DNA of 64,000 nucleotides from Isoetes taiwanensis (Eukaryota > Streptophyta > Lycopodiopsida > Isoetales > Isoetaceae): the NCBI GenBank assembly GCA_021234155.1, contig JAJEKV010000030.1:8055890-8119889 (forward strand). Reading direction: 5' to 3'. The notes under the pieces are model-generated. The model searched no databases. It was not told the DNA's origin and worked only from the letters and a program-made list of their open reading frames with translations. Shown piece by piece: positions 11,676 to 21,163 of the stretch (positions are counted from its first letter, which is position 1; each line of letters opens with the position of its first letter). Both the position numbers and the translations under genes were made by a program.

Positions 11676-11884
11676 CATGAGGTTAGAAAGGTCTAAATTA
11701 AGCCATGTAATAGGATAATAAGTGTTTTAGCTCATCCAAAAGGATAGCTTGTAATTTGACCCAGAATTGGCCATCTATAAATAGACCTAGGACCCCCATT
11801 TCTACGTTCCTCTTTGGAAAAAATTGCTCCCCCTTGCTAAGGCGATTTTTGGGCGCCTGACATCGAATCGACGAGCCGTCAAAC

Positions 11885-13137
11885 ATGGCCAAGATGAAAC
11901 AAACTGCTAGAGTTCCTCCAGGTGACACAACTCCCAGCGCTCTACTCCAAGAAATACTCTGGGAGCGCCTTCTTCACCAAGGAGGCCATTCTTCATCTAG
12001 TGAAAGGACATCGTTCGAGGAGCGTTCCGACAACCCCACCAACCAAGAAGGGGATGAGACAGAGGTCGAAGAGGAAGCACACTCCGATGCACGGACGGAA
12101 GTCCTCGCGACAACGAGGAAGGAGACGTAATGCACAAGGTCTTCGAAGAAATGGAGGAGGAAAGGAGACTGAAGGAGGAGCAAGATCGGGTGGCCGAACA
12201 AAATGAAGAACAGAGGGAGCCGAGGCTCGAGCCAGCTGAAGAAGAAGAACTCGAGGCGTGGATCAAGAGACATGAAGCAAAAGAACGCCGTCGAGAGAAG
12301 AAGAGGGCAGAAAAGAAGAGGAAGAGGGAAGAGGAGGAGGCGAAGGCAGCCGAAGAGCTGAAGAAGAAGAAGGGAAAGTTCGTGGAGGTAGGCAAGAGGA
12401 AACTCAAGAAAGCCCCACGAACTAAGGTAGTTATATAAGAACGGCCAGCAGACAAGCCTCCATCCTCCTCGGACGACTCGGAGGATGAGGATTTTAACCC
12501 CCATGATAAAGAGGCAGGTTCTTCGAAGGATCCCGTCAATGAGCAGGCAGTACCCGACCCGGAGCAGCCCGAGCAGGCGCAGAAGCCCCCACCATACCCG
12601 ACGTGGGATAGAAACAAAGCACCGAGGTCAGTCCGAGAGGCGTATGTGATAGACCCCATCAAGGTCCATCAGAAGAAACTAAGGGAGCACAACGCCTTCA
12701 TGACGAAGTGGGAGGCATATAACTCCTACTATCAGGAGAATAAGGTAACATTCCTTGAAGGTGGAGTACCCTCTAAGAAGAAGACGCTCAGGCCACCACC
12801 CGAGAAGCCCAAGCCTCCTAGGCGACCAGCAAAGAAAAGAGCCAGCAAAAAGGAGAGCGAGAGGAAAGCGCTACGGGAGATCAGGCATTTTCAACGTAGC
12901 TTCGGCTTCTTAATCCCCCGTGCACCGTTCGCCCGACTAGTTCGAGAAGTGATTCAAGAATACAACACGGAAATGAGGGTGACGGACGAGATGTTGCTGG
13001 CACTGCAAGAAGCAACAGAGCAAAAACTAGTGTAGCATTTTGAAGATTCGACAGCCTGCACAGTTCATGCTAAGCGAGTCACGCTAATGAAGCAAGACAT
13101 GCATCTCGCCAGTTATATTAAGGGAGAACGCCGGTAA
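11885..13137 (+). pseudogene. Histone H3-like protein gene carried by the retrotransposon (interrupted)
   Basis: Starts at an ATG in good context (AACATGG). The first residues, MAKMKQTAR, copy the H3 tail (MARTKQTAR) with K4, Q5, T6, A7 and R8 kept but V in place of K9. A long charged insert follows: acidic, then a Glu/Lys/Arg-rich likely coiled coil (12130-12430), an SSSDDSEDED patch, a Pro/Lys-rich basic stretch and a second K-rich block. The last 89 codons (12868-13134) align without gaps to H3 47-135: ALREIR, FQRS, LI-P-PF-RLVRE, ALQEA, FED, HAKRVT, GER. By hand about 46 of 88 residues match canonical H3. LIPRAPFARLVREV also resembles plant CENH3, but loop 1 has canonical H3 length. Damage: a frameshift within 12085-12115, TAA at 12436-12438, and TAG at 13033-13035 replacing the residue equal to G102. 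The product would be expected in the nucleus. Confidence 0.92.
12868..13134 (+). other. Histone-fold domain (H3 alphaN-alpha3) within the element
   Basis: Domain part of the H3-like ORF. alphaN is ALREIRHFQ, alpha1 is PFARLVREVIQEY, loop 1 and alpha2 are RVTDEMLLALQEATEQKLV, loop 2 is HAKRVTLM and alpha3 is KQDMHLASYI, with the final GER. The FED...C...HAKRVT block is where H3 forms its four-helix contact and binds DNA. C110 and H113, typical of H3, are both present. The length matches H3 exactly. One TAG interrupts it in the turn after alpha2. Confidence 0.93.
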
Positions 13138-13279
13138 AATTTTGTACATGATGAAAATTTTGTTAATATAAAGAGTTTTTGACTAAATAACATGTGTAAT
13201 CTTACTTAATTAAGTTGAATTAGCAAGTTCCAGCTTTTGTTTTAGTTAAAACAGACAATTTAGATCAATTTGAGAGGAT

Positions 13280-13346
13280 GTCTCACACGTCGCGCCAGGA
13301 GCAAAAATGAAACTCTCATTTTTTATCTGGGTGCAACGTGTGAGAC
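13280..13346 (+). repeat. 67-nt hairpin repeat, copy 3
   Basis: Same outer arms and length as copies 1 and 2, with the loop side ACTCTCATTTTTTATC and CTGGGTGC (a G-U compatible change). It lies about 140 bp after the end of the histone-H3-like ORF. Confidence 0.9.
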
Positions 13347-13478
13347 CATGCCCAAATTTGCCCAAAACAGCTCCAAATCGACCAAATAAGGGGTCAATTT
13401 TGCCTAACTCGATGACTCTAGCAGGATTAGACCCTCATATCACCCAAATTGGACAAGTTTAACCCACTTAGAGTCGAT

Positions 13479-13545
13479 GTCTCACACGTCGCGCCAGGAG
13501 CAAAAATGAAACTCCCATTTTTGATCTGGGCGCAATGTGTGAGAC
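13479..13545 (+). repeat. 67-nt hairpin repeat, copy 4
   Basis: Nearly identical to copy 1. The right arm reads GCAATGTGTGAGAC, which keeps a G-U pair. It lies about 310 bp before the start of the 508-codon ORF, so the spacing mirrors copies 1-2 before the histone-like ORF (two hairpins about 200 bp apart, then an ORF). Confidence 0.9.
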
Positions 13546-13858
13546 CTCTTAGCATTTTCTCCACTATGCCACATCTAAATGACCTCCAGTTTGTTGCAAT
13601 AGGTTCATTAGCTAATCTTAACATGCTCAAACCCCAAAAGTAGCCTTCAAATCCTCATTTGGACCTCCTAATAGGTCAGAATTGCCCAACCCCCATAAAT
13701 TTCTAAGTCACCCAAAAATTAGGGTTTTTCACTTGTCTATAAATAGACCCCCATTTCCCACTTGGCACCCTACAAGTCTGCTCTCGACTCTCTAGGCGAT
13801 TTTCCAGCTCCCATAGGCGCTCCTGCATCTGTTTGTTATTCACATCTTCCCCAAAGCA

Positions 13859-15385
13859 ATGGCAATTGCTGACTTCAGGCGATGGTACAGCGCCAGTGCA
13901 CATGCAGCTGAGACTAATGTCAACACCATCTTCCAACTTTTCCAGAAAGAGATTGATGTCCAAGCAACTTTGCATGCAACGCTGGCATATAGGCGAGTTT
14001 TAACTGAGTTCCAAGCTAGGGTAGGTCAGTCCCTAGTGCAGCTTCCCCCTTGTACAGGCTATTTTGTTCCCCGCCCATCCCTTCAAGCAGCCTTGGGTGA
14101 TGTCCCGAACATTGCCAAGTACTTGACCAATAAGGCACAGAGGTTGCCAGATTACATGGTCCTGACAGTTGACATGACCAAGTATTTTTCCTACACCGCC
14201 GCCTTGGCCATATTCCTTTCCCACCGTGCTGAAAACCCAATGGGTGAAACCTCTATTCCTCCCATGGAGGTGGACCCCATAGCATCCTCAGCAGCAGACC
14301 AGCTGCTTTTGCATTACCAGCGAGAGCAAGAAGGAAGAACAGAAGAAGAAGAATCGGAAGATGAGGAATACGTGGAGCTCGACCCAGCAGAAGAACGGCG
14401 GCTAGCAGAAGAGGAGTTACCCAACTTCGAGCGAAGCCGACAGACCCTCAGAGTCGCTCCCCCACTTGGGCTAGGCATCACAAGCCTAGCCCCCATCATC
14501 ATTGACAGTGAGGAGTACCTGCTCCTCAGCGATATCCAGAATCTCCCTGAATGCAGGGAGAGAGAACTTCGACTCGACGAGTTGCTGCACCAACTACGGA
14601 AGCAACCAGACCTAGATGATTTCATCGTCCGGGGAGTCTCAAACTTCCCGCTTCAAGTGAGAGAAGCCGACACCTATACAGGGGAGTCGACTTCGAACAT
14701 CCAAGCCTACAGCAACATAAGGCAAATAATGGAAGCTCAAGAACTGCCATATGAGGAGGAGTTCTATGCCATCCAGGAACGGATGGGGATCCGTGGCAAG
14801 ACCACAAGCATTTTGATGCCGAGCTCTTCGACACCAGCTCACTTAAGAGGAGTAGGAATCGACATCAGGCGAGTTTCATCGACAATCAGAGATTACAGAG
14901 AAATCACTGAGGTAGAGGTCGATGAATACGCCGGAAGACATAGATCTGGAGGCCAAGCGGGTGACGAGTCATCAACGACACACAATGACAGGTCATTGAG
15001 GTACTACCTTCCCCTGCTGCTGGATGGGAGAATAGCGATAATACACCACAAATTCAGTCCCCAGGGCGAAGAAGGAGTGTTTATGCTCATTGCACTCTCT
15101 GGCTTTGGCATGCATGCTCGGATGGCTGCAAACATCGACTATGCTGTCTTAGTCAAGAGAGCGATGGCACTTGACATCTTCGACTTCGTTGTGCCATACC
15201 GACGGCATGGAAGATTAGCAGTAACCGCGGCCTACACATCCGACCGCAGAGTAGAGGAATTGGTGACAGCCTTGCAGGGCGGGACGTCAACCGATATCCT
15301 CAGAAACTTGGGACGCTCGGTAGGAACGGCCCAAGTTAAGAAATTTCTTGAGGATAACCCATCCTACCGGCGATTTCAAGAATAG
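13859..15385 (+). CDS. Intact 508-aa retrotransposon accessory protein, unknown function
   Basis: A single uninterrupted frame from ATG (MAIADFRRWYSAS) to TAG between hairpin 4 and gag. I recognise no domain. The N-terminal ~140 residues look globular and helical (AETNVNTIFQLFQKEIDVQ). Residues about 160-190 are strongly acidic (EEEESEDEEYVELDPAEE). The middle is mixed. The last ~130 residues are well ordered, with RYYLPLLLDGRIAIIHH, GVFMLIALSGFGMHARM and FDFVVPYRRHGRLAV. There is no signal peptide, zinc finger or protease/RT motif. Staying open over 1.5 kb while pol beside it is broken hints at constraint until recently. It could be a second structural protein or a partner of the H3-like protein. 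Confidence 0.8.
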   Translation: MAIADFRRWYSASAHAAETNVNTIFQLFQKEIDVQATLHATLAYRRVLTEFQARVGQSLVQLPPCTGYFVPRPSLQAALGDVPNIAKYLTNKAQRLPDYMVLTVDMTKYFSYTAALAIFLSHRAENPMGETSIPPMEVDPIASSAADQLLLHYQREQEGRTEEEESEDEEYVELDPAEERRLAEEELPNFERSRQTLRVAPPLGLGITSLAPIIIDSEEYLLLSDIQNLPECRERELRLDELLHQLRKQPDLDDFIVRGVSNFPLQVREADTYTGESTSNIQAYSNIRQIMEAQELPYEEEFYAIQERMGIRGKTTSILMPSSSTPAHLRGVGIDIRRVSSTIRDYREITEVEVDEYAGRHRSGGQAGDESSTTHNDRSLRYYLPLLLDGRIAIIHHKFSPQGEEGVFMLIALSGFGMHARMAANIDYAVLVKRAMALDIFDFVVPYRRHGRLAVTAAYTSDRRVEELVTALQGGTSTDILRNLGRSVGTAQVKKFLEDNPSYRRFQE

Positions 15386-15526
15386 TTAAACTCTTGATCC
15401 CGGAGGACTTGTATCTAAAAATATTATATAATAAAAACATTTTGTTGCCAATATTAAACTACTTTGTTGATTGTATTTGGTTCCAAAAAAAATTATATCG
15501 ACAAATACATGAATACAATAAAGTAA

Positions 15527-17254
15527 ATGAATCTAACCGTAAGGCCATGGTCAACTGTGTATGCAGATAGAGAACAAAGAACAGTCGAACAAAACAGGAG
15601 GCCCAACAGAGACGAAGAGACCCCTGACAGGCAACCCATCCCAAGGAACCTATTCGAGGCATTTGGTCCCATGACCCCAAAAGAGGAGATGTCGCAAATG
15701 AGAACAGAACTCGACCAGATAACGGTTCTATTAGCGGCACAAGCATCAGCCGAGCCACAAACGACACCTCGAAAGTCGGGGAAGGATAAGAAGAGGAGTA
15801 AGAGAAGGAGGTCTCCTAGCACAGATACCTCCGATTCAAGCTCGGTCTCGGACTCTGAGTCCGAGAAAGAGGCTGAACAAGTGCAGGACCGTAGGGACGG
15901 CAGGCAGAAGGACGCTAAGGGCTTAGACTACCAGAAGAAAGTAGACTCAGCATTGGGCAACATATGGAAGGCCAGGAAGCTTGAACAATTCTCAGGCGAG
16001 AACAGGTCAGGCTTGGAAGCAGAGGCATGGCTCGACGAGATGAGCGAGTATGGCAACGCCTATGGGATGAAAGACAAGGACAAGGGCAGGGTGGCAACAG
16101 CCAACCTGAAGGGAGCAGCACGCATCTGGTGGAAGGGTTATGCCAAGGCCCATGGCTTAAGCAGAGATGGGTGCAGATTTAAAAAGTTTGCTAAAGCCTT
16201 CAAGCGCCATTACGTCCCCAGGGAACACAAGTCCAACATGATGCAGCAGTTTTACAGGTTGCAGCAAGGGTACAAAACAGTCCAGAAGTACACCGAGGAG
16301 TTCATGAGACTAAGGCTGTATGTGCCGAAGTTGAGTGAAAAGCACGCAGTGGAGAGCTACATTGAAGGATTGAACGAAGAAATCCGTAATCTTGTAAGGG
16401 CAATAGATCCCAAGACAGTATCAGAAGCAGAATCCAAAGCAATAAGTTTGCAAGGAACGGGGCCTCAGAACAGCGGGCAGAAGCAGCAATATTACCAGGA
16501 TAGAGGCAAGGCAACAGGGAGTTATAGCCCTAGAGCATCCAACCCAAGTCCAGCTAAATCCCCATATAGTGGCAACCAGGGGAGACAGCAGGAGAGGAAG
16601 CAGGTGTCCTTCAAGGACAAGCAGAAAGGGTCGAACTACTCAAAAGCAGTGCGATCTTTCTTACAAGCAATGCCCAAAGAGAAGAGACAGGAGTGTATAG
16701 AGAAGCAGCTTTACTTCAGATGCTTCCAACCAGGCCACAGAACGGCGAACTGCCCCTTCGTCATGAGCGCAGCGCTAGCGGAGTTGGGTGGATGGGATAC
16801 TCCGTCTGACGATGACGGCGAGGCAGCACGCGATTATATTGAGGGTGAGTGCCACATTTTTGCTGCTATAGATACAGAACAAGCAGAGAATCAGTATAGA
16901 GTAATTTCCACAATAGGGAAGGCCAAAACCAAGTCTTTCATAGTCTTAATAGACTCGGGAAGTAGCCACAACTTCGCCTCCCCAAGGATGGTCGACATGT
17001 TGAAGTTGAAACCCTTAAAGTCCAAACCAAGGCCCGTAATCTTGGCAAGTGGAGCAGTAAGACAAACGGCGGGGAAGAGGATCAATTTCGACATTGACTT
17101 GCCGGGAATTAATATCCCGATGGGGGCAGAAGTAATGGGCATCGGCAAGTACGACTTGATAATAGGAATGGAGTACCTTGGACCAGCAGGGGCCATCATT
17201 GATTGTGGAAAGCGGAAGGTGACCCTCACAAACGCCCGACGACAAAGTTATTGA
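15527..17254 (+). CDS. Gag-protease polyprotein of inner Gypsy element
   Basis: 575 codons. The N-terminal ~130 residues contain an Arg/Lys-Ser/Asp tract (KDKKRSKRRRSPSTDTSDSS). Then comes the retrotransposon gag domain (residues about 145-300: WKARKLEQFSGE, ARIWWKGYAKAHG, FKRHYVP, YTEEFMRL). A zinc knuckle near residue 400 reads YFRCFQPGHRTANC, where Tyr stands in place of the first Cys of a CCHC. A retropepsin follows with active-site LIDSGSSHNF and IGMEYL. The frame departs from pol around 17237, where the inner copy has lost a base relative to the expected NAPDDKV continuation, so it ends early at TGA 17252-17254. Confidence 0.9.
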   Translation: MNLTVRPWSTVYADREQRTVEQNRRPNRDEETPDRQPIPRNLFEAFGPMTPKEEMSQMRTELDQITVLLAAQASAEPQTTPRKSGKDKKRSKRRRSPSTDTSDSSSVSDSESEKEAEQVQDRRDGRQKDAKGLDYQKKVDSALGNIWKARKLEQFSGENRSGLEAEAWLDEMSEYGNAYGMKDKDKGRVATANLKGAARIWWKGYAKAHGLSRDGCRFKKFAKAFKRHYVPREHKSNMMQQFYRLQQGYKTVQKYTEEFMRLRLYVPKLSEKHAVESYIEGLNEEIRNLVRAIDPKTVSEAESKAISLQGTGPQNSGQKQQYYQDRGKATGSYSPRASNPSPAKSPYSGNQGRQQERKQVSFKDKQKGSNYSKAVRSFLQAMPKEKRQECIEKQLYFRCFQPGHRTANCPFVMSAALAELGGWDTPSDDDGEAARDYIEGECHIFAAIDTEQAENQYRVISTIGKAKTKSFIVLIDSGSSHNFASPRMVDMLKLKPLKSKPRPVILASGAVRQTAGKRINFDIDLPGINIPMGAEVMGIGKYDLIIGMEYLGPAGAIIDCGKRKVTLTNARRQSY

Positions 17255-18654
17255 GATCACAGGTAAAGAAGTTGCTCCCATCATGTAGTGTATGTCTATT
17301 AAGAAGCTGCTCAAATCTATCAAGAGCGAGCAAGTAGCATATATCTTCAAACTTGAGATTGAAGAACCCGAGTCGGGGGAAAGCAAGGAAGACAAAGTGC
17401 TCAGCAAGTTGCCCAAGCAAATAGCCAACTTGATCACGGAGTTCCATGATCTCTTCCCAGATGAGATCGAGCAGCTTCCTCCTTACAGGGGAGTCGAGTG
17501 TGAGATAGCACTCGAACCAGGAACCAAGCCGACGAGCAAGGCTCCATATAGAATGACGACGCAGGAACTGACGGAGCTAAAGAAGCAATTGCAGGAATTG
17601 CTCGACCTAGGCTTTATTAGACCTAGCGTCTCACCATTTGGGGCACCCATTCTCTTTGTCAAGAAGAAGGATGGCAGCTTGAGGATGTGCATAGATTACA
17701 GACAGCTGAATAAGCACACCATCAAGAACAAGTACGTGCTCCCCAGATCGGACGACTTGATGGATCAGCTTCAAGGGGCAAAAGTCTTCTCCAAGATCGA
17801 CCTAAGGTCAGGTTATCACCAGATCAGGATAAAGGAAGAAGACGTCTACAAAATGGCCTTCAGGACCAGGTATGGGCATTACGAGTTCACAGTAATGCCA
17901 TTTGAGCTATCAAATGCCCCATCAACGTTCATGAGACTCATGAACGACATCTTCAGGAAGTTCTTGGACACCTTCGTGATAGTGTTCTTTGACGACATTC
18001 TGGTGTATAGCAGATCCATTGAAGAACATGCACAACACGTAATAAGGGTGCTCGAGAAGTTGAGAAGGCACCAGTTGTACGCCAAGTTGTCGAAGTGCCA
18101 CTTCGTAACAGAGAAGGTGGAATACCTGGGTCATGTGATTTCAGCAGAAGGAATCTCGACGGATCCTGCCAAGATTGATTCAATGGCCGGCGCCAAAGAA
18201 CGTCCATGAGGTCAGAAGTTTCCTTGGCCTAGCAGGGTACTACAGAAAGTTCGTGAAGAACTTCGCAAAGATAGCAGCCCCACTAACAGACTTGACGAAG
18301 GCGGAAAAGGCGAAGAATTGGGCAGACCATTGGCTCAAGAAAGCCCAAGCAGGCTTTGAATTGTTGAAGGAAGCTTTAACAACCGCCCCCGTCTTGACCC
18401 TACCAGACCCAGAGAAGGACAAGTTAGTGGCGACAGACGCAAGTAAGATAGCCACAGGTGCAGTGCTCGTGCAAGAAGAGCGGGTAATAGCATATGACTC
18501 CAGGAAGATGAACGATGCCGAAACGCGTTACCCGACGCACGATCAGGAATTGCTTGCAGTTGTCAGGGCGTTAAGAATTTGGAGGCACTACCTCTTAGGA
18601 AGGAAGTTCCAGTTAGACACGGATCATCAGAGCCTCCAATATGTATTCACGTAA
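17238..18654 (+). pseudogene. Inner Gypsy pol: RT and RNase H, interrupted
   Basis: After the protease the true reading frame continues but meets TAG at 17285-17287, where the outer element has CAG. RT is then open at 17292-18180 with [28 protein letters not shown] and catalytic [10 protein letters not shown] one-base shift near 18180 moves into the frame of 18175-18654 ([23 protein letters not shown], then RNase [16 protein letters not shown]). TAA at 18652-18654 stands where the outer copy has CAA in FTQP. Both nonsense changes are C-to-T. Confidence 0.93.
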
Positions 18655-18684
18655 CCACACCTTAACCTGAGGCAGCGAAGGTGG

Positions 18685-20025
18685 ATGGAGTTCCTTGAAG
18701 AGTATGACTTTGACATAGTCTACAAGCCGGGAAAGCTTAATGTGGTAGCAGATGCACTTTCAAGGCATCCGCTGACAACTAGAGTGCATTGCAATGCAAT
18801 TTCGACACTCTCCAGCAATTTTGGGAAGAAGATTGAAGAAACCTTGCCAACGGATGTGGACTTCAAGGAAGTATGGGCAAGCTTGTGCAAGGAAGCAAGA
18901 ACAGACAAGGAGAGGGAAACCTTCAAAAATTTTAAGAAGGAAGGTAACCTTCTGTACCATAAGAACAAGTTGTGCGTGCCTGAATCATCAGGAGTAAGGA
19001 AGTTGATCCTTCACGACACCCACAACAGCCCAATAGCTGGCCACGCAGGATTCATGAAGACATACTTCAAAGTGCGCAGCAGCTATTATTGGCCAGGAAT
19101 GAAGAAGCAGATAGCTCGTCACATCAAGGAATGTCAACTATGTCAGCAAACGAAGGCAGAGCAGCTTCGAATTCCAGGGGCATTGGAACCATTAGCGGTG
19201 CCAAACGCTAGGTGGGAGGTCGTCAGCATGGACTTCATAACAGGGCTTCCAAGGACAGTAAGAGGTAAGGATGCCTTGATGGTCGTGGTCGACAAGTTGT
19301 CGAAGATGGCCCATTTTGTGCCTTGCAGGACCACGGACACAGCTATGGACGCGGCGAAGCTCTTCACCAAAGAAATCTTCAGGCTCCATGGCATGCCAAG
19401 GGAAATTATCTCCGACCGAGATCCGAAGTTCATCAGTGCCTTTTGGCAGGACCTCTTTGCAACAATTCAGACGAAGCTATCCATGAGCACGGCCTATCAT
19501 CCCCAGACGGATGGGCAAACAGAGCGGACCAACAAAATATTGAAGGATATGCTACGAAACTATGTCTGGAACAAGCAAGGTATGTGGGAAGAGTTTATTC
19601 ACTTGGTGGAGTTTGCATATAATAGCACCAAGCAGGAATCATCCCAAATGTCGCCGTTCATGATTAATTACGGCTACCAATGCCTGACTCCAGACACTTG
19701 GCACAACCCCGTGTCAAAAGTGGAAGTTTCGCAACAAATGTTGGGCGACATGCAGCAGCTCGTGGAAGAAGTTCGAGGATATCTTCTCGCAGCAAGGAGT
19801 CGACAAAAGAGCATCGCCGACAAACATCGAACAGTCAGAGAGTTCCAAGTTGGAGATGATGTATGGCTCAAGATAAAAGTGAAGCAGGCGAAGCTCCACA
19901 TCGGAAATTGTAAGAAGCTTGCTCCATGGTGGGCTGGACCCTTCAGAATAATCCAAAGAGTAGGTAACCAATCCTACAAGCTAGACTTGCCAGCACACTT
20001 AAAGACCCAAAAGCCTTCCACGTGA
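18685..20025 (+). pseudogene. Inner Gypsy integrase (long open frame, cut from pol)
   Basis: 446 codons, starting within the RNase H C-terminus ([17 protein letters not shown]). The HHCC domain (HDTHNSPIAGHAGF, CQLCQQTKAEQ), the catalytic core with D, D and E (SMDFITGLP, SDRDPKFISAFW, YHPQTDGQTERTN) and the C-terminal GPFRIIQRVGNQSYKLDLP are all present. A frameshift at about 20005 separates it from the chromodomain. Integrase would insert the cDNA and make the 5-bp duplication seen here. Confidence 0.93.
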
Positions 20026-20339
20026 GTTTGCTGAAGAAGCATATTCCCAATCCAGATGAAGTCTTGGACACTCCAACGATGTTGGAAATGACAGAAGAGC
20101 AGATAGAAATAGTTCTAGAACTGATTCTTGATAAAGCGTTCAAGAAGACAAGGAGATCGGAGTTTCTCCAATACTTGGTCAAGTGGAGACACTTGCCGGT
20201 GGAAGACGCAACATGGGTACTTAAGAGAGATCTGATAAAGCAGTACCCACAGTTTATGGAGCAATGGGACGGCAAGGTCATCTTCGAAGAAATCGGCTCA
20301 GGCATGTCGATTTGTGTAGATTTATGTCTTGATAGCTAA
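20022..20339 (+). pseudogene. Chromodomain of inner Gypsy integrase
   Basis: After SLLKKHIPNPDEV, the end of the integrase, come about 55 residues typical of a chromovirus chromodomain: ILDKAFKKTRRSEFLQYLVKW, then PVEDATWVLKRDLIKQYPQF. In this family the domain guides integration to modified chromatin, often histone H3 methylated at K9. That is notable beside an H3-like gene whose K9 position is changed. It is separated from integrase by a frameshift. Confidence 0.88.
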
Positions 20340-21163
20340 GAATAATCTACGTATGCAACCTATGCTAGGTATGGGTTGCATGCGTTGTGACCGATGATGA
20401 GACCACTACGGTGATCTCTAGGACGTGGTGTAATGTCAATGTAGGCATGACCGCGGTTCCGCTTGGAAAGTCTACTTCTGTCCCACGGAAGTAGACGACC
20501 TTGAGAGATAAGAGGTCATTCAGGAATGCATTGATAGGGAAAGCACCTCTAGCCAATGCCTACGGGGAGGACACTATCCTTCACGCTCCATATACGAGAA
20601 GGACTCTATCCTCCACGCTGGGCAACTAAAGGTGTAGGCATGAGCGCCATATAGGCATTATAGGGCGCTGTCTCCACGGCCACGATGGAAGAAGCATCCT
20701 CTTCCCTACAGAGAGGAGATTAGCCATGCATTCATGTAGATAGTTGGGGTGGTTCCCTTATAAAATTTATAAATAATTAAAAATGGTACTAACGTAGTGT
20801 TGACCTGCAGGCCAATAGAGCGCTCCGGAGGACAAGGAGGTCGAGCTACGAAGACTTGCAACACAAATTTTGTTGGAATGTGTTGCAAGGAATGAAGAGT
20901 ACCTCAGAGAATAATTGTATATATTAAAGTATTGATAAACTAAAACATTATGATAAGTAAAACTAATGGGTAACTTGTTGTAATAACATACGGATTGATA
21001 AGTTATTTGATTGAATAATAGTATAATAATATTCTAAAAATATTACCTTACGGTAATCCTAATAAATGTGTAAGTATGATAATAGTATATTGTATGCATC
21101 AAATTGATTGCAGGTTAGGAAGATCTCAAGGTGGGGAGACCCACGATGCTGCGGACAGCATCA
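20340..21163 (+). other. 3' non-coding region of inner Gypsy element
   Basis: No ORF above 63 codons. It contains a small hairpin near 20469-20495 (GTCTACTTC against GAAGTAGAC) and AT-rich sequence before the polypurine tract. No extra gene is seen here. Confidence 0.6.

Noticed and set aside
11974-12662. Reverse-strand Ser/Phe/Leu-rich ORFs (176 and 221 codons)
   Set aside because: Antisense shadows of the Glu/Lys/Arg-rich insert of the H3-like ORF. Low complexity, no domain.
11885-13137. A host histone gene that happened to receive the retrotransposon
   Set aside because: The ORF lies between PBS and gag in the element's sense direction, inside TSD-bounded ends, with no host intron or flanks. 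The long charged insert is not found in host H3. Capture by the element is the simpler reading, although other copies are needed as proof.
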